From positions 424,754 through 488,753 of the forward strand of contig JAGMWU010000041.1 of the NCBI GenBank assembly GCA_018697195.1: DNA of 64,000 bases, given 5' to 3'. This DNA comes from Certhia americana. Its lineage: Eukaryota; Chordata; Aves; Passeriformes; Certhiidae. The stretch's first letter is position 1. Each line of letters opens with the position of its first letter. A model generated the notes under the pieces. It was not told where the DNA came from. It did no database searches and saw only the letters and a list, made by a program, of their open reading frames with translations. Position numbers and translations under genes: made by a program. Positions 15,060-28,500 of this stretch are shown one piece after another.

Positions 15060-16283
15060 CTCCAAAGCTTTGCTAAACCCAGCAGCTCAGGAGAGATGCT
15101 AATATTGAATGCTTTTGGCTGGGAGAGTGAGCTTGGCTAGAAAAATCCAGACACAGAAGCCACAGCATTATTTGTAAACCTTTGATGCCCCAACTTTTCA
15201 TCTTGTCGTGTCCTACTCTGGATTATGGACCAATACATGAATTCCATTAGGCAGGGGGACCTTTCCCAACAGTAATTTCCTAAAAAGGCAACTACATAAG
15301 TAGTTTATTCTCCAAAGTGTTCAGCAGCTCGAAACTCTCACTCCAAGAACAAGTTTTTCCTTATGTGTACCCACATGCTCCTTCCAGGCCAAGCTAGGAA
15401 GGCAAACCTTGTACCTGTGAATACAGGCAAACAGGTGAACACATTCACTGGACCCAGAGCACAGGGGGAGAACCCTCTAGATGGTGCTGTCATGTGAGCC
15501 TGCAAGCCCTACACCTTCACAGCCAGGCTAGAAGCTCCAATTCTTCCATATCATCTCCTGTGCTTCCATCACTTCTCTGTCAAGCATGTCTCCCTCAGGC
15601 TGCCTCCCTTGGAACCAGACCAGGTACTTTCTTTAGGCCTACATGGACTTGCACTTGATAGTGCCCTACCAACCTGTTGGCTTCCCATACATCTAACAAA
15701 GGAGGTGAGATATGGATTTAGGATTCCTGACTTTTGCTTTACTTCTGTTGCTGAGGCTCTAAGCAATCCCAGATCAGCCAAGTCATCAGAGCTGATACAT
15801 GAGCAAACACAACTGTCCACGCACATTTTTTGACAGCTAATCAATTATAAAGATAGAGCTAAGCCCATGAGGCATGTAGAATACAATGAGCTATTATTTC
15901 CTTACTATCTCCATTTCCCTGGAAATCCTCACTGGATAGTGATTGGATAAGCTTCCTCACCTGCTATTATCCAGGCAGGACACTCCCTGTGCCCTACCCT
16001 CATCCTCTTCTCTCTTGCTGTGACATTTATCTAAAATATATTGCTGTTGGACACTGCTTCCTTTTGCTCTCCCATTTTTCGCTGTCTCTAGCATATATCA
16101 ACCACCCTATCCCAACCCACACTGTAATTCTCCACTCACAGACTTCTTGCTAAAGGAATGAGCAGAGCTGTGCCTCCATTCAGAGGAGACACAAGAGATG
16201 CAGGCCATATACACCCATGCTGTATGCATCGGCGTCTACAATCACAGAAGGGTAAAACTATTCCCAATGGCATTTCAAGGAAA

Positions 16284-16315
16284 TTTTTTTTAATTAAAAA
16301 AAAATAACAAAAAAA
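16284..16315. repeat. T/A-rich low-complexity run
   Basis: An eight-T tract, a short TTAATTAA-like centre and then A9 and A7 tracts give a near-palindromic T-to-A low-complexity segment. Confidence 0.7.
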
Positions 16316-17604
16316 CCCCCAACAAGTTGCTTGTTCTCCTGGTGGCAGCTTCTGAAAAACTTCAAAAAACCCAAACATTTAAAAACTCCAAAAGCAGACA
16401 CTGGCCTAAGTTTTGCATTTTTTTTCCCCCTCCTTCTTGTCCTGATTTACAATCCAGGCTCAGATTCTCACATCCCCAGGCTCCCAGTGTGGCACGCTGG
16501 AGACTGCCACCTGGTGAGAGAGCTAGGAGTAGAGAGATTTAAGGGAAAAGACTTACAATTACTAGGAACGTAGCAACTGAGTTTCTACCTAAGACGCTCC
16601 TGCACACTCCTTTACTGCTTGCACTGAGCTCACAATGCCCAGGCAGCAGGAGCTGCAGCAGACAGCCACAGCCCCCCTCTATCTGCAGACAGCTCTAACT
16701 CACCCGTAGGTTTCTTGTCTTGAACACACAGTGCTGTAACTGATGTGGAAGAGGGATAGATAAATGTCCAGTATGTTGAGCCCTGAAAGATGCCGGTACA
16801 ACCTGACCCAATTAATCTTCCTGCAGTGCCTGAGCTCTACTGCGTGCCCAGGCACACGCCATTCATCACTCCATACACATCCATCACGCTGCAGCACGTT
16901 TGCGGCCTGGCAATGCTCCACGACGCCTGGGGACAGGGCACCTCTGCAGCTGCAGAAGGCAGGTTCCCCAGCTCATTATTTAACTTGGTCTTGGAATAGA
17001 GGAGCCAAAACTTCAGCACTACTGAGTTCTTCCAAGACATGCAAAGAACACGGATTCTTTGACACAACTTGCTTAAAAAGGAGAAGCTCCTTTTGCATTG
17101 AGTTTTTGAATCTCTTCTTTTTAAGGATGAGGTGGCCCTCAGAGATCCCCCAGGAAGAGTGACTGCACTCTCACACTGTGTACCAACACAATGACCATGC
17201 CACCCTGAGCAGCATTTTCAAATATGCTGGGAAACCAGCTCCTGACACCTCATTTGCTCTCACAAAACTCAACATAGCCAGGGAATTCCCTCAACAAGGC
17301 TTAAGTGGGCAACTGGAAAACAACTTCTACCTGCAAATTGTTACAAGGGACCTTAAGTGGAGACGCAAATCCATCCCCATCCCAGTGCACACCATTCCTT
17401 TTTCACAGCTACACAGAAACACAAGTCATCTAATGGGCTCACAATAAGGGAGATGCCAGAGCATCCCTGTGATTTACAGGATGGCTAATGAGCACATCCA
17501 ACACAGGCTTGTTGTCTCCCATAAAACCAGACGGATGTAAGCACTGATTAGAAGCAATTAACTCCATGCAGCACTAAATAACTTCCCATCGCTACCATAC
17601 TTAC

Positions 17605-17688
17605 TTTCCCACCCTGCCAGAAGTATACAGGCAAATATACAGCCGAGGAACTTGGTACTCCAAAGCCACCTCTACCACATCGGACAGC
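17605..17688 (-). CDS. Candidate internal exon, unidentified, low confidence
   Basis: On the minus strand an acceptor-like CTTGTCACTTGCAG precedes an 84-nt segment that ends in a very good donor, AAA|GTAAGTATGG. The length is a multiple of three, and two of the three frames are open throughout. One frame reads LSDVVEVALEYQVPRLYICL at its start; the other begins AVRCGRGGFG. I recognise neither as a known family. The orientation agrees with the gene inferred from the CpG island at 39.2 kb. With tens of kilobases of sequence, such splice-site pairs also arise by chance, and no second line of evidence supports this one. Confidence 0.18.
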
Positions 17689-19831
17689 CTGCAAGTGACA
17701 AGCCTTTTCTTTTACTCATCCTGATGTCAACAGCCATGTAAACACCACAGTAAAAGCCCATTGCTTACAGTAACCTGAGACACATCACTTGAGTCATCAC
17801 CAAAACAGCCACAAGGTCTGAAAACCAGGGATGGGATACTTGAATACTGACAGTGAAAATACTGACAGCCCAGGGAATTTAGGTCCTGTCTGCTCATACA
17901 AGATGGACAGGAAGCTTCACTAGAGGCATCTCAGGTACCACTTAGGGCACAAATCAGTTGGGCCTGTTTTACAAATAAGAGATTAATAAAGAGAAAATAA
18001 GTTTACAAACTACTGCTGCAGGTAAATGCTTAAGATCAAGAGCTCCTAGGTATTGAACTCTGCTTAGCAGCCCAAAACACTTAGAACCATGAGTATAAGT
18101 GCTGACTAAGAAGCACCCCAGGCTACAGCAGAAATCAGGCTGACATAAAGGAGCACCACCATCCCTCACCTATAAAGGCATTGCTAGAATGACAAGCACC
18201 TCAGAGACCTAGGACAAAACCAGCACAAAAATGAACTTCCTTGTTCACTGTCTTTCCCACAGGACTCCTGTCCAGTGTGAGAATCACCAAGCAGGATCAG
18301 AGTTACATTCCAGCTGGAACGGAATCTAATCTGCAACAGCAATCCAGAGCACACAGTTCAGGAATCAGTGTGAGAAAATCTGCCATGAACAATAACCAAC
18401 CCAACAGCTCTTGGAAGGTGCTTTTCCCCAACTCCAACTGCTGGCATAGTTTGTTTGCACTGAAAAAGGCAATACATGGGATTTGGGTGTTTGTAACGAG
18501 GAAATTTTCAAAAGCGGTCTGCACTGGCATCTATCCGTTTCTGTTCCATTAATCAGCAGCAACATTTGCCCAAAGGAATTGTCCTCAACTACAACAACTG
18601 TACTAAAAATTACATTTCTACAACAGTTGCATGATCATTTAGCTGAACTTCCACTAAGCTTCTACGGAAGAAGTGTTTTGTACACAATTTGTACACATTT
18701 GCTGGTTAATTAGTATTCCTAGTGGAGATGGAAGGATCAAGCACGATCATTTTTGCAATTCCTCTCCATTGCTTTGCAGACTTTGCTGGTGACCAGTAAC
18801 CAGTCAGAGCCAAATAGCCACTGTTCCAGCCTTATATCACAGGTACAAGTTTCACAGGAATACTCAGCAAAGTCAGGTGTCAGAGTAAAGCCCTCAGTGC
18901 TGCTCTGCTAGAGGGGTCTAGTGAATACCCAGCCTCTGCTCACGGCTGCTCAATAAGCTGCCATCTGCTTCACTGAGGGTCCATGTCCTGCTTGAACAGC
19001 ATTACATAAAACCAACCACCATAACATTCCATGGAGTTTTTGCTTGGCTGGACCAAAAACCTCTTCAAAACACAGCTGTCCACACAACAAAGACATCGGA
19101 CCCTCAGATCACTGGGACCTATCCCCTACAAAATAGGCACAAGGAAATGCTGTCCTAAAGCAGAGTGCTGTTCCCAGCAGTACCAGCATATCCAGCCCAC
19201 CACGCACCTGGAACTCCCTGCCAGCAAGGGGTGTGCTGGTCAGATGGTCCAAAGCAGCAGTAGTTGGTGAAATAAAAGCCTTTTAGCATAAGGTATTGCT
19301 CATTTCATTTCCAGCCCCCTGTTCAAATGCTTCATCACCCTCCCAGGGAACTGAGTTCCCCATTCTATCCAGCTGGGACTTCCCATTGCTCCATTTGTCC
19401 CTCTCACAGGGCCCCTCCAGAAGCATTTGGCTCTGCCTTCTCTCACCCTTCCATTTAGCAGCTGCAGACAGCAGAAGCATCTCTCTCACTCAACATCTCT
19501 AAGGTCCCAGATTTCCTTAGGAGCACCCACACCCTGTTCTGGAACTCCCCTCCCAGAGCTCCCCAGCATCCATCCCCACCCTCTGCCTTTGTACATGCCT
19601 GTACTGTGTCACTACAGTGAACAGAAGCCCCTGGCAGAGGCCTGTGGCTGCCTGTCTGCTCCAGCTGCCCAGGCTCGTACAGATGACAGGGAGGTAACAC
19701 AAGGGATACCAGAAGAACTCGGTCTTTTTGCAGTGCTGTTCACTACACAGATTTCTGCAAAGTCCCAGGATTGCTTGGGACTTTTCCTTCCTTCTCTCAG
19801 AATATAAAGCCACAGAGAAATGGCTGGGGTT

Positions 19832-19843
19832 GGGGGGGGGGGG
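19832..19843 (+). repeat. Poly-G run of 12 nt
   Basis: Twelve consecutive G residues preceded by GGGGTT. This is an indel-prone homopolymer. Confidence 0.85.
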
Positions 19844-20075
19844 AGAAGCAAAAAAGATGGCGTGTGGTGGTTTGAAATGAGCAAGATGTTAACTAATTTT
19901 ACTTTTAATCTTCCCTTTTGCTGCAAAGTGAGCCATTCAGGCATCACATCTTCTGCATTTTCCTTGCCTCTTTCAGAGAAGCATATTGGGGCAGAACTTG
20001 CCAGCTGTCTGCCTCCTTCGCCTTCTGCTACCATTATCCTGAGGTACCACCCCACCTTCTGGCCCTCCAGCTTGT

Positions 20076-20122
20076 GGGGGGGTTGGGGTGGGGGAAAGGA
20101 AGAGGAGGGAGGGAGGATGGGG
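20076..20122 (+). repeat. G-rich tract with G-quadruplex potential
   Basis: G7, G4 and G5 runs separated by one or two T residues are followed by further GGG runs in a GGGA/GGGAGG context. The first three runs have very short loops; the fourth is about 12 nt away. Confidence 0.6.
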
Positions 20123-21361
20123 AACACAGTTACTCTTACAATACATCCACGGTGGGGAAGCCAGAATGAACCAGACAAATATTCCAATAGGACATGGCAT
20201 AGATGGAGAGCTCTGATTTCTCCAAGCAGAGTTTACACCTGCCTCCATCCATCCCCATGCACATCCCCATGCTCAGCGAGAGCCCTGCACTGCAGTTTCA
20301 CTGTCACTGCCTTGCGACTTCATTAACCCTTCCCATTAAACCCTCCAGTCAGACACAGAGCACGCTGCCCCTGCCCCCAGCACGCAAGAATATTCTGATG
20401 CCCACACTCAGCTAAAGCAGTGACTCAAGTTGAAATGATGCATTTCACCGCCTGTGGGCTCCAAGCAAATCCAGCAGCCTGGCAGTCCCAGCCCAAATGC
20501 CTCATGCTGCCTTCAAGTAGGTGTAGCTGTTTGCAAAATACACAGCACACAGAGTCTGTGTGTGGCAACAGCTCCGCAGCCACAGATGGATTTAAGGGAT
20601 GTGGAGCATGAGCACATCACAGAAATCTACAATTTTTTTCCTATACCACTCTACCCATTAAGAAGCATGAAAAAAAGGAAACAAAAGAGCATTTCTACTT
20701 ATCCACATGCTCAAATATTCCCCTCTGGTTTGTTTGGGGTGTTTTTTAATTAAACCCTGCCAATCTAGTATTTCACTTCAAACTGTTTTAACCCCTTTGG
20801 AGCTCCAAGTAAAGTGCATTTTAACCATGTCATGCCCCAGTGAGAGCATTTTTTTAGCAGTAGAACTGCACCAAATTGGATTTTCTGCCCAATCAGGCTG
20901 TTAACCTGCATAGAAACCCAAAATACTTCATGAACAAGTTTCAAGTTTAGACACAGGGTTTGTGTGCCTTCCCCTAAGTTCACTTGCTCCTTTGCTTTCT
21001 CATCTCACACACCCTGGACTCACTCAGAACCAACACAATAAACAGAGATTACTCTATCTATGCCTTATGCAGTCAAAGACAATACTTAGGCTTTTGTCTT
21101 TTGCCTCTTTTTTTCATACATCCCTTCTGCCTCCATCCTCCTTGTCTCTAACCCACAGTGCCTTATCCCACCCAAAGCTCCCTGGCTGCTGTCTTCTTCT
21201 CAGCTGGACACACTGTATGGCCATCAACAGTCCCACCTGACCCAACAAGCAACTCATACCTCTGAGGACACCACCTTACTTAAGTGTTCTACAGCTTCCA
21301 GCAGTTAGACCTGCCACAATTTATCTACTCAATCTCATCTAAATCAGGTTTAAAACTTAGA

Positions 21362-21410
21362 GGGGGGAAAAAAAAAAACCCAAAACCAAAAACCAAACCA
21401 AAAAAACACC
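21362..21410 (+). repeat. G6-A11 followed by CCAAAA-type low complexity
   Basis: A G6 run leads into A11 and then an A/C-rich segment of ACCAAA-like units. It is simple sequence with no gene content. Confidence 0.75.
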
Positions 21411-21690
21411 CTAACAAGATCAGACAGTTGTAATGTAGAATTCTCATCAAAATTATCAAGGTCATCACACACCAGGATGATTCTATTGCTTCTGGAAGAA
21501 CCCGGGGTTTGGATTTTAAGTCTTCCAGTCTTCCTTGATAAAAAAATCAGCCTCTCACATACATCACCAAGCATCTAGCAAATGCCAGACAATATTTCTG
21601 CTGACCAAAACAAGCTTTCCAGCCAGAATTAGCAACAGTCTCCAATACTTCCTTAGTGACAAAGAATGCTTCAAATAAGACTAATAAACC

Positions 21691-21750
21691 CAAAGAATCA
21701 CAGCTGAAGGGAAGCTCAAGAGGGCTTTTCATCCCACCCTTCTTCAAAGC
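21691..21750 (-). mobile_element. Possible degraded CR1 3' fragment
   Basis: The plus strand reads AGAATCACAG, then a segment like GAAGGGAAGCTCAAGAGGG, then CATCCCACCC. This resembles the reverse complement of the avian CR1 tail (AGAATCACAG ... GGAAGGGACCT ... TCCAACC). It is short and diverged, so chance similarity is possible. Confidence 0.2.
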
Positions 21751-24559
21751 AGAGTTTTCTTCACTTTTAACTCTTTCTGATGTGAGATGGTACCATATAT
21801 CTCCAAACAACTTCTACAATTTCAGTATTTTGCATTAGCTTCTGCTGACAACTTTGGAAAGTCTGGGTAGGTGCCAATACCAGCACAAGAAAAAGGCCTA
21901 GTTTTCCACCACTCCAGGCATGGGAAGGAGTCAGAATAGAAACTGAGAAACAAACCAAGCCATCAGGATCTGAAAAACTCAACATTCTAGACTGTAGCTG
22001 CTAGGCAAGTTGGAGCCGTAACATCAAATACATCCCAAAAGCCATAAAAAAAGCTTTTCAAAAGTCCACTACATCTTACAAAAGCAACTCATACTTCACT
22101 GAATCCAGCTGCTTTCCAAACTAGGTATTTGTTAGTTCCAAGTAGCAATAGCAGTCATAAGGTATAGGCTGTGCCCAGCTGTTATCAGGGGTCTCATGAT
22201 AATGCTGAGAACCAGCAATCTAGCTCAAATCAACAGCATGAGAAAAACAGGGTACCACAAAATCACACATCAGCAGTCAGAGAAGCAGGTCCTGTGTACC
22301 AGCGCTAAACTGAATCACCACCCATTACCACAGACTGATGGGCACTCAGAGCCCTGACCCTCTCCCTCTGCACTGCTCTCTGCTTTGAAATCGACTCTTG
22401 AAACAATTTGCCATTGCAACATAAATCAACTTTTATTCTAGTGAGCAGAACTCAGAATTTACACATGGCTTTAAGTACAGGTTTTTTCTTGTCCATTGAG
22501 TATATGGGGCCTTTGTTGTTCTTCTGGGATTCTTTTTTAACGATTTAGCCATCTAGAAAACACACAGGAGGTCTTAAATATCAGTCTTCCCTAAATATCA
22601 CCAGAAGACAACACCACAAACCCATACACAACTCCACAGAAACAATACGGTTTTGTTAAATGCCTTCTCCGACACCACCACCTCTGCTTGCCTTCATGGC
22701 TGATAATGTTACTGAAATCCATGAGGTGGCATTCATCTATACCAAGATAGCTTGAGAAGTGACTAAGTATGGGTTCCCATAGCTGCAGAACAGGCTCTAT
22801 TTATGTCCTGTGTATTCCAGGTATGGAGAGGGCACAAACGGCCAACCCTGCCTGCACGTTTCTCTTCACATCACTGTTTCTAAGCAGCCCATGCAAGTGA
22901 CACATGCAGACACACAGGACACTGCAGCTCAGCCCTCAACGTGCCACCTTTCAGCAACATGCCAACCAGAGAACCCATCTCAGATCTCTGACATGCACAG
23001 ACAGGCAAGCTTTCCCCACACCTGGCCCAAGAGCTCCCCTTTCTCTCCAGATGCACACACAAACAGCTGCTGAGTTACCACAGTTACTAGACGAGACTGA
23101 GACACTCACTTCCCTACCAGGCAGGCAGTCATAACCCCTGCAGCCATCCTGTACTGCAGTGGCAGCAGTATTAGTAAAAAAACCCAAAAAATAGGAAATA
23201 CAGGGTGCTAGGTCAGTGAGAACACAACACAATAGTCATCCCTCTTGCTCAAGCCTTTTTCATACTCATCCTTGCAGGTTCTGCGCTTGGCATTTTTTAT
23301 TTTTCAAAATCTTTTTCTCCAGCCTTTTGAGAACAGAAATGCTTTGAACACTGCATTTCCGAGGCCCTTTATTCTTAACTGCTATTAAGCAAAGCAACCC
23401 AAGAGAAATTTCCTGCACACAGCGAGTTCTGCAAACGAGAACTGAAGGGTTAGAACTAGCCTGGCTGTGAGGAAAACACGGCTGACGCTAAGGGGGACTG
23501 ACAACCTCTGGTGTTCCCCTCTAGTTAATCTGATGAGTTACAGACAACATGAGCAGACAACATGAAATCTTTATGCTGTTAAAATTGGGCCCCCACCAAT
23601 GAGAAAAATTACGGACTCTTCATTCCCACTGCAGCAAAAAGCATCCATTTTAAGTGCCTGCACAGGATTTAGGAGTTTCACATCTGAACTCTACCATTTA
23701 AAAACCTGCCTTGTGTTTTTCACAGAAAAAAACCCATCAATTTACACATGCACAGAATCTTTGCCACTCCCTTTTTTTAGCATGACATACTGTCCCCAAC
23801 CAAACTCAGTCCTGGTCCTCTTACTATAACTCCCATTTTGTTTTGAGACAACAGGTTTATAACCAACTACATCAGCACTCACCAGAAGCATTTGTACAAG
23901 TCAACACATCTCACAGACCTTGGACACCTCATTTGCACACAGAAAAACAGGACTGGAAGGCAATCCCTGAAAAGGCATCTAAAATGACAGGATTTTCATT
24001 TTATGCTTATGAACAGATTTTCAGAGGTGACTACTGATTCCATGTGCTTCAGTTTCTCCCTTTTTCTCTCCAGATAATTATTTAAGAAGCTGGATTTCAA
24101 GATACTCCACATTAAGTCAGTTGTCCCCAGAACGGAATTGCAGCACTTGGTATTTCTGGAAAATCTTGACTAACAAAGAGACTCAATTTCATGTGAATCA
24201 ATGATGCTCTGAAGCAAAAAAAGGTAATCACCCACATTTGAAGCAGTTTTAATCTACTTGGTCCACATGCCAGAAACATCTCGTGCAAGCTGCATAATTG
24301 ACTCTAACACTTCATATTGCAAGGGAATAAGCTTACCTTTGAAAAAGGCCACCCTCAAACTCAGAACATAGCAAAAAACACAGGGAAGCCACTGTGTCAC
24401 ACCACAGAGCAAGCCTTGCTACTGGCCATTCACTTTATACCGAAAGCACTGCTAAACAGAAAGTTATAGTGTTGGAAACAGCACAAATCAGACTTTTCTA
24501 AATGCTGCCATCTCTTAATTTCTTATTTGTCTCCACCACACTGATGTCTTGCAGGCTCC

Positions 24560-24740
24560 CCTTTAATGCCTGCGCTCGAGTTATTAAATAAATGACTGTG
24601 TGCAGTGGCAGTGGCCCATGACACGCAGCCATTCCGCACTCCCGATGCAAATGCAGCGGGATGGATGAAGCTGTCACACTGCATCCTCGGAAGGATATTT
24701 GTTAGCCTCATTTTGCTGCTGTCATGGGTTGTAGATGTTA
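24560..24740. promoter_or_regulatory. Possible conserved non-coding element
   Basis: This block has no simple repeat. It carries a run ATTAAATAAATGA and an exact octamer ATGCAAAT (24645-24652), the POU-factor site. Its overlapping plus-strand frame contains one hydrophobic stretch but shows no family I recognise. The call is based on texture and motifs only; no alignment was possible. Confidence 0.25.
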
Positions 24741-25463
24741 CTCCGGCATACCCTCATGCCAACGAGAGTTCAGAAGGCACCACAGGAAAAACTCACGTGT
24801 GGAAAGCAGCACAGAAAGTGCTCAGCTTCTCTACATGGTTTTCAGAAGAAAACAAAGACATTTTATTACAATGCAGAGAAAATGCAGGCTTAAAAACATA
24901 CATATATGTTAAAAAGGCATTTTATGCTAGGTCTTGAGGCTGAGTTTCCCAGTGCTTTGCAGTTCCATGACAGAGTTCTCAACATCAGCTGCTCCAGTGC
25001 ATCTCCAGTCCATACTGGTTGAAGATAAAATTAGCATATGAAGGATACAGGGGAAGAATAACTACCCCCTAACTGACACCAAGAACGGAAGAGAAGCACC
25101 ACCCAAGAAAGGCTAAGGCAGCTAGCTGAGCACCTCCATGCCAGCACCACAGAGCACAGGGACCCACCTGCTACCCACCCTCAATCAGCTGCTGGGCTCT
25201 CCATCAGGACTGTTCATCCCAGCAGTGATTTCTGATGCAAGTACTTGCATACCCTAAATGGCTGTGATGCAACCAAAGTTACTTAAGGACAGCCACTGGA
25301 AGCTGGCAGCTTTTGACAGGGTAACACGGATAGGACTCAAGTGTCTCTGAGAGAAGCCAGGATTACTCACTGTATTTCTCCTGGTAATTCAATCCTCACA
25401 AAATACCTACTTTTACACATCCCACTTCCCCCAGTCTGACCCAGTCAGCAGCACCCTAATGAT

Positions 25464-25514
25464 ACACACACAGACACACACAACCACTCCACCATATACA
25501 CACACACACACACA
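25464..25514 (+). repeat. (CA)n microsatellite, interrupted
   Basis: Two CA-rich blocks flank a short CCACTCCACCATAT interruption. The second block holds eight uninterrupted CA units (25499-25514). It is a likely polymorphic marker. Confidence 0.9.
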
Positions 25515-28500
25515 TCTACGAATTATAAAAGCCAAAATAACTTTGGCACAACACAAAGAGGTGGTTGTCAACAAAAACAGATGGTCAAAGAATTGGGCAA
25601 ACACTCAGAGTTCCAGAAATGAAGCTTTTGCTTTCATTCTAAATGCCACACTTCTTACCCAGCTCCAGACAAGAGGATACATGGAGCCAGTCACAAGCTC
25701 GCTTCCTGCCAGGCTTCTCTGTTTTCATGACAAAATTAAGAGTCCACAGATGGAATAACTCAAAGCTAATTTTTACACAGGTTGGTTTTCCCTCTCTCCC
25801 TCCTCCCCACGATTCCAAACAACAAGAATAACATATTGTACGAAATTAAAGAAACAACTACAAGGAGGGGGGAGCAAAGTTGCAGTGAGGTCATTTTGTT
25901 GCTATGACTTCAGTTATGCAGGGAGTTCTATTTAATTTGAGAAATTATTTCTTTCGCACTGTATCTCAGGAAGTCTGCTTCAGCCAAAAGCCTGACAGCA
26001 TTACACACCACCACTCCAAGTTCGTGTTTTTATTTCCTCACAGAAATTCAAGGCAACTTGAACTTATTCTTGCTCTGGGCTGTGATCCTACTGCCACCAA
26101 CTTATAGCAGTCCAAGCTTTCTTCCAGCCTTCTTACTCTCACTGTTTCCTCCCCTCTACCAACTCCAGTGGAAGTTGGATTCCCACTCCCACTGAATTCA
26201 ACAGAGCCCAGTGGAAAGCAGACAAGGTAAATCCTAGAGGTCGTCTAGAGGATGCCTCGCTCACCGCACAGTATATCCCAGGTACTTGCTGGACACCCCT
26301 CTGAAACTGTGGATATAGGGAATTGAGTTTAATGAAGGAAAACAAGCACAGTATTAAGAAGCAGGAATATCTAGAAAAGAATGTGTTCATCCTTACCTCT
26401 TAAATAAGTAAAGTTCAGAGAGATCCCACCAGCATATTGAATTATTTTTCATTTCTTTCAAATGGGCATTCCCAAGAAATCGGCCAGCACCAGAGGTGTT
26501 CAAATCTGCGGGCTGCATTAAGGTTGACAACCTCCAAGACCTGTCATTTGCCAACCAGCACTGCCCTATCAGCTTTGGTTAACAGCAGAAGAAACAAACC
26601 ATGCTGCAGTGCATTTAAGAACTTAGGTAAAACATGGTTTTGCTGGGACACAGAAAAAACCCACATTTTTAACCCAACACCCAAAATGTTGAGTAGAAAG
26701 GGAAGGTCACTGGCCAGTTCAGCAGTAACAGATTCCTGGGGGTCAATTTGGACTAAGTCCAGCACCATTTATAGAAGCTCTGACCAAATGTCTAATTTTC
26801 AAACTGTAAATATTTTCAGGCTGAAATAGTACAGCCCTGTGGTGACACTGGAAACAGCCAGCATAAAGGGCCAGCAGCTGCCATGAATTTTGGTACAAGT
26901 AATGAGTTACTTGCAACGGATTGATACCAACTTTTAATGCAGCTGAAGAACAACAGCCTATCAGGAGATTTGGCCACCTTCCCTCCAAGCTGTTGTCAGC
27001 ACTGACTGCACTGGGTGAATGCAGCAATACATTTCCATTCACCATACCAAAGGAAGTACTACTCTGCTCCAGCTTGAAACCACCATCCTGTTACACATGG
27101 CTCTATGCAGTTCACAAGCCCTAGCAGCAGCACTGAGACAGCAACAATTTCTCCTCAGGTATGAGGGTACTGACTTTGTGGTGACATTCCTGTCTCTTAA
27201 ACATTGCATTCAGTCCCTTTTTCTCTATGTTAGAGAGAGTTTGCACATCCCCCGCTCAGCACACAGCTATCAGGAAGGGCCAGTTTGCCCACACACATCC
27301 ATTATCTGGATTTGCCCTCTATAAAGCTCCCATTATGGACTGAGCTGAGCGCTCATTAGCCACAGCCAACGCTACAAAAGACTGAGGTCAGCTGACTGAG
27401 AGACTGACCTTTCTGAGTATCATGCCTCCAAAATAAACTGCACCATCCATACCATTTGATGTCCTGGTTAATTGGAACCTCTTTTTCCTGCATTTTGTCA
27501 AACACAGTAAATGTCACAGCAAATTTTAAGTGACAAGAACTTGGAAGACACATTTAATTTCCCAGTGGCATATAACAAACTAATCCAGTTTGCATTACGC
27601 TTGTTAGAGCTGATCTCAAAGGTCCAATGCTTAACTAGAATTTGAGGAATGTTCATTTACAGATTAGCTCCTGCCCTCTGACCTCAGCAGGAGCTTAATT
27701 TACAATGATGCAAACTCAGCTCCACAGAGCTCCAAAGGCAGTCATGGTGAGCTGGAAACTCCTGATCAATACATGGACTCTGCTCCAGTATTGCTGTTTT
27801 TCCTCACCACAGAGCAGGTGGGAAATCTAAGGATGGGCCAGGTCAGATCTTTCAGGTCACACTGCATCTCCGTGTGAGATGTACACATGCTGACACATGC
27901 ATTGGCTTGGGCATATTCAGATACAGACCAAGAGTTCTGACCCTCACCTTTTCTTCCTGATCTAAGTAACTTCCAGGTATATAAGGGCTGAATGCCCTCC
28001 TACAGAAAAGTAACTCCAGATGTTAATATGGATCAGAATTTTAAATCCCATGTTGAATCTCATATTTTGGGTGTCTAGGAGCTTCTGAAGTATCTTTGTT
28101 TATTAAATATGTCTTGTACTAAACCTTCTCTTTTCTATCTTGGAGGAAGAATTCACCTCCGTCCAAACCCACTATACTTATTGCAGTTCAGTGAGTATCC
28201 ACAGGCAAACAATCTCAGCCCAGAAGATGATTATTTAGGCAACTGGGTTTTTTTCTATTTCATGAGTTATTTTCCCCACTTTATAACCTCTCCATAACCT
28301 TGGTCAGTTTGCTCTTGAAGCTGTCCATAATTTACTACACACCCTCACTTTCAGTATATATAGTTACTTCTATAAGCATACACTCAAATGCCAGAGGCAA
28401 GTTATAGGATTAACTGGCTACTCTTGATATGTTAAATCCCAGGGTACCTTTATAACACAGAGGTCTTGAGCAGGGGAAAAAATCCCAAATGTTCTTAGGA

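Larger units (their letters stand above)
13927..17604. other. Gene-free stretch
   Basis: No coding exon is supported. The stretch contains an A-rich low-complexity run at 15024-15059 and a T/A-rich run at 16284-16315. The 177-codon plus-strand frame at 14271-14804 has no recognisable domain and no supporting splice structure. Confidence 0.5.

Noticed and set aside
16704..16733. 30-nt minus-strand segment with a good pyrimidine tract and a GTGAGT donor
   Set aside because: Microexon-sized with no conservation evidence available, so it is likely chance.
19612..20187. 191-codon minus-strand open frame
   Set aside because: It runs through the poly-G and G-rich simple repeats, which creates low-complexity Pro-rich sequence.
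19855..20200. GTGTGGTGGTTTGAAA start that could open an LTR
   Set aside because: No matching partner end, primer-binding site or second copy in the window.
26265..26300. 36-nt minus-strand segment with a good acceptor and a GTGAGC donor
   Set aside because: All three frames are open simply because it is so short; there is no independent support.
27948..27987. 40-nt minus-strand segment with an AAAAG|GTGAGG donor and a readable frame
   Set aside because: The frame that looks protein-like does not fit the phase left by the 32297-32429 candidate, and the acceptor is weak.
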